Positions 63,016 to 64,000 of a DNA stretch of 64,000 bases are shown here, piece after piece. The notes under the pieces were generated by a model. It was given only the letters and a program-made list of their open reading frames with translations, was not told where the DNA came from and ran no database searches. Position 1 is the stretch's first letter. Each line of letters begins with the position of its first letter. The stretch is from CAWAND01 sp963807065 (GTDB taxonomy: Bacteria; Chloroflexota; Anaerolineae; Anaerolineales; E44-bin32): positions 124,001 to 188,000 of the forward strand of contig CAWDZQ010000003.1 in NCBI GenBank assembly GCA_963807065.1, read 5' to 3'. The translations under genes and the position numbers were made by a program.

Positions 63016-63945
63016 CTAGGCGTTCAGGGTGTCGGGCAGGCGGAGCAGGTCGGCGTTGGAGTCGTCGTGGATGAAGCTCCAGAAAGTCTCCTGCGGCCGG
63101 TTGGAGACCTCGACGCCGTTTCGGACCATGTAGATCGTGCGCCTCAGGTTGAGGCCGTTCACATCCACCTCGACGATGTTTCCCCGGTCGAGCGGGCAGG
63201 CCGAAGCCAGGGTGGAGACGAACGAGACGCCGTAACCGGCAGCGACCGTGCGCACGATGGCCTCGGCGTTGCCAAGTTCGAGAAAGACGTTCAGGTCGTC
63301 CAATCCGATATCGTATTTGGCCAGTTCGGACAGCATCATGCGCCTGGTGCCTGAGGTGCCTTCGCGAAGGATGATGTTCTCTTTCAATAGCTCGTCAGGT
63401 TCGATCCTGCGCCGGGACGCCCAGGGGTGGTTAGATGGCACGATGAGGGTCACGATATCTTCGAAGAACGGCTGGAGCTCGACATTCTGTTCCTGTGGTT
63501 CGAAGCTGACCACCCCCAGATTGGCTTCGCCCTCCATCACCTGAGGGATGGCCAACTCGGGGGTGCAGGCCAGGATGCTGACACGCACGCCCGGGTGGCG
63601 TTTGGAAAAACGAGCGGCCATCTGGGGCAGGATGTACTTCCCGGCGGTGGTGCTGCAGGCGATGCGCAGGTGGCCGATCACGCCTTCCTGCAGTGAGGCA
63701 GCCATCTCCTGAAGGTCGTTGGAGTCCTGGATCAGCTTGCGCGCCCACGGCAGCAGAGACCGGCCGGCCTCCGTGAGCTGCAGGCGCTGGCCCGAGCGGT
63801 CGAACAGGTCGACCCCCAACTCGGATTCGAGCGCCTTGATGTGATAGCTGATGGTGGGCTGGGTGATGTGCAGCTGCTTGGCCGCCTCTGAGAAGCTCAG
63901 GTGTTCAGCCGTCCACATAAAAGTCTCAAGTCGCTGGATGTCCAT
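63016..63945 (-). CDS. LysR-family transcriptional regulator (CysB/CysL-like)
   Basis: A 309-residue regulator. The N-terminal winged helix is MDIQRLETFMWTAEHLSFSEAAKQLHITQPTISYHIKALESELG-type sequence, and the effector domain has GHLRIACSTTAGKYILPQMAARF and LGVVSFEPQEQNVEL. Relatives include CysB/CysL/CbbR-type regulators of sulfur and carbon metabolism. It lies convergent to the sulfur operon and could control it or another sulfur gene. The ATG at 63945 is standard. No upstream sequence beyond ~55 bp is available. Confidence 0.88.
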   Translation of the reverse strand: MDIQRLETFMWTAEHLSFSEAAKQLHITQPTISYHIKALESELGVDLFDRSGQRLQLTEAGRSLLPWARKLIQDSNDLQEMAASLQEGVIGHLRIACSTTAGKYILPQMAARFSKRHPGVRVSILACTPELAIPQVMEGEANLGVVSFEPQEQNVELQPFFEDIVTLIVPSNHPWASRRRIEPDELLKENIILREGTSGTRRMMLSELAKYDIGLDDLNVFLELGNAEAIVRTVAAGYGVSFVSTLASACPLDRGNIVEVDVNGLNLRRTIYMVRNGVEVSNRPQETFWSFIHDDSNADLLRLPDTLNA

Positions 63946-64000
63946 GCCTGACCCTGTCGAGGGATACCCTGATTCTGTTCCATTATCCCACAGCCTCCAG

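Noticed and set aside
1..64000. CRISPR array, tRNA, rRNA or insertion sequence
   Set aside because: No regularly spaced repeats, no cloverleaf or rRNA-like stretch and no transposase-like frame was found by reading; a covariance-model search would be decisive.

Overview
The window is high-GC DNA with short intergenic gaps, many lipoproteins with Pro/Thr/Ala-rich linkers, and a mixture of menaquinone-type redox genes, a VIT/VWA protein, a MoxR-DUF58-VWA cluster and HD-GYP/NarL-type signalling. That mix points to a Chloroflexota (Anaerolineae-like) bacterium, probably an environmental assembly. This placement is inference: there is no rRNA or other marker here. No tRNA, rRNA, CRISPR array or insertion sequence was recognised.

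Layout. 1-4.1 kb: a disrupted DUF3160 lipoprotein-type gene cut by the window edge, an ACT-domain protein and a decayed adenylate cyclase. 4.4-13.7 kb: a sugar locus of glycerate 2-kinase, divergent LacI regulator with two CCAAAACG-type operators, ABC sugar transporter, GT4 glycosyltransferase and a GH13_18 phosphorylase; together they suggest uptake and phosphorolysis of a glucosylglycerate-type compound. 13.8-17.9 kb: a 2056-bp tandem duplication of a secreted clan GH-A lipoprotein with its leader and terminator. 18.1-22.6 kb: three glycosyltransferase genes, the last fused to a cyclic-nucleotide-binding-like domain. 22.9-28.9 kb: MerR regulator with VIT/VWA protein, ROK sugar kinase, CheY-like protein, ADP-ribosylglycohydrolase. 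29.0-35.2 kb: MacB/LolCDE-like ABC exporter with a lipoprotein, a GT1 glycosyltransferase and a UbiA prenyltransferase. 35.4-37.6 kb: cold-shock protein with a possible pseudoknot leader, SIMPL protein, Tat-exported DUF362 protein. 37.9-42.8 kb: MoxR-DUF58-VWA-VWA and a trypsin-like protease. 43.3-47.1 kb: a membrane pseudogene and two divergent lipoproteins. 47.4-53.0 kb: histidine kinase, two response regulators, an HD-GYP sensor. 53.1-56.2 kb: a decayed lipoprotein gene and a DUF2975/XRE pair. 56.4-64 kb: a tightly packed sulfur/redox operon (ArsR, TusA, FlpD-like, QmoA, QmoB, small winged-helix-like protein, QmoC, DsrE-like) followed by a convergent LysR gene.

The most interesting system is the last one. 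It has a Qmo-type quinone-interacting complex packed with sulfur-carrier proteins and no AprAB, Sat or HdrB in view. It includes a stand-alone FlpD/MvhD-like subunit that has lost the usual cysteines, and its promoter looks like a class II CRP-type promoter with an ArsR-type dyad just downstream.

Eight reading-frame shifts and five in-frame stops break otherwise recognisable genes. Seven of the eight shifts fit a one-base insertion, and three share the context GAG-T-TC. Some are therefore probably sequence errors, whereas genes with nonsense codons look like real decay.
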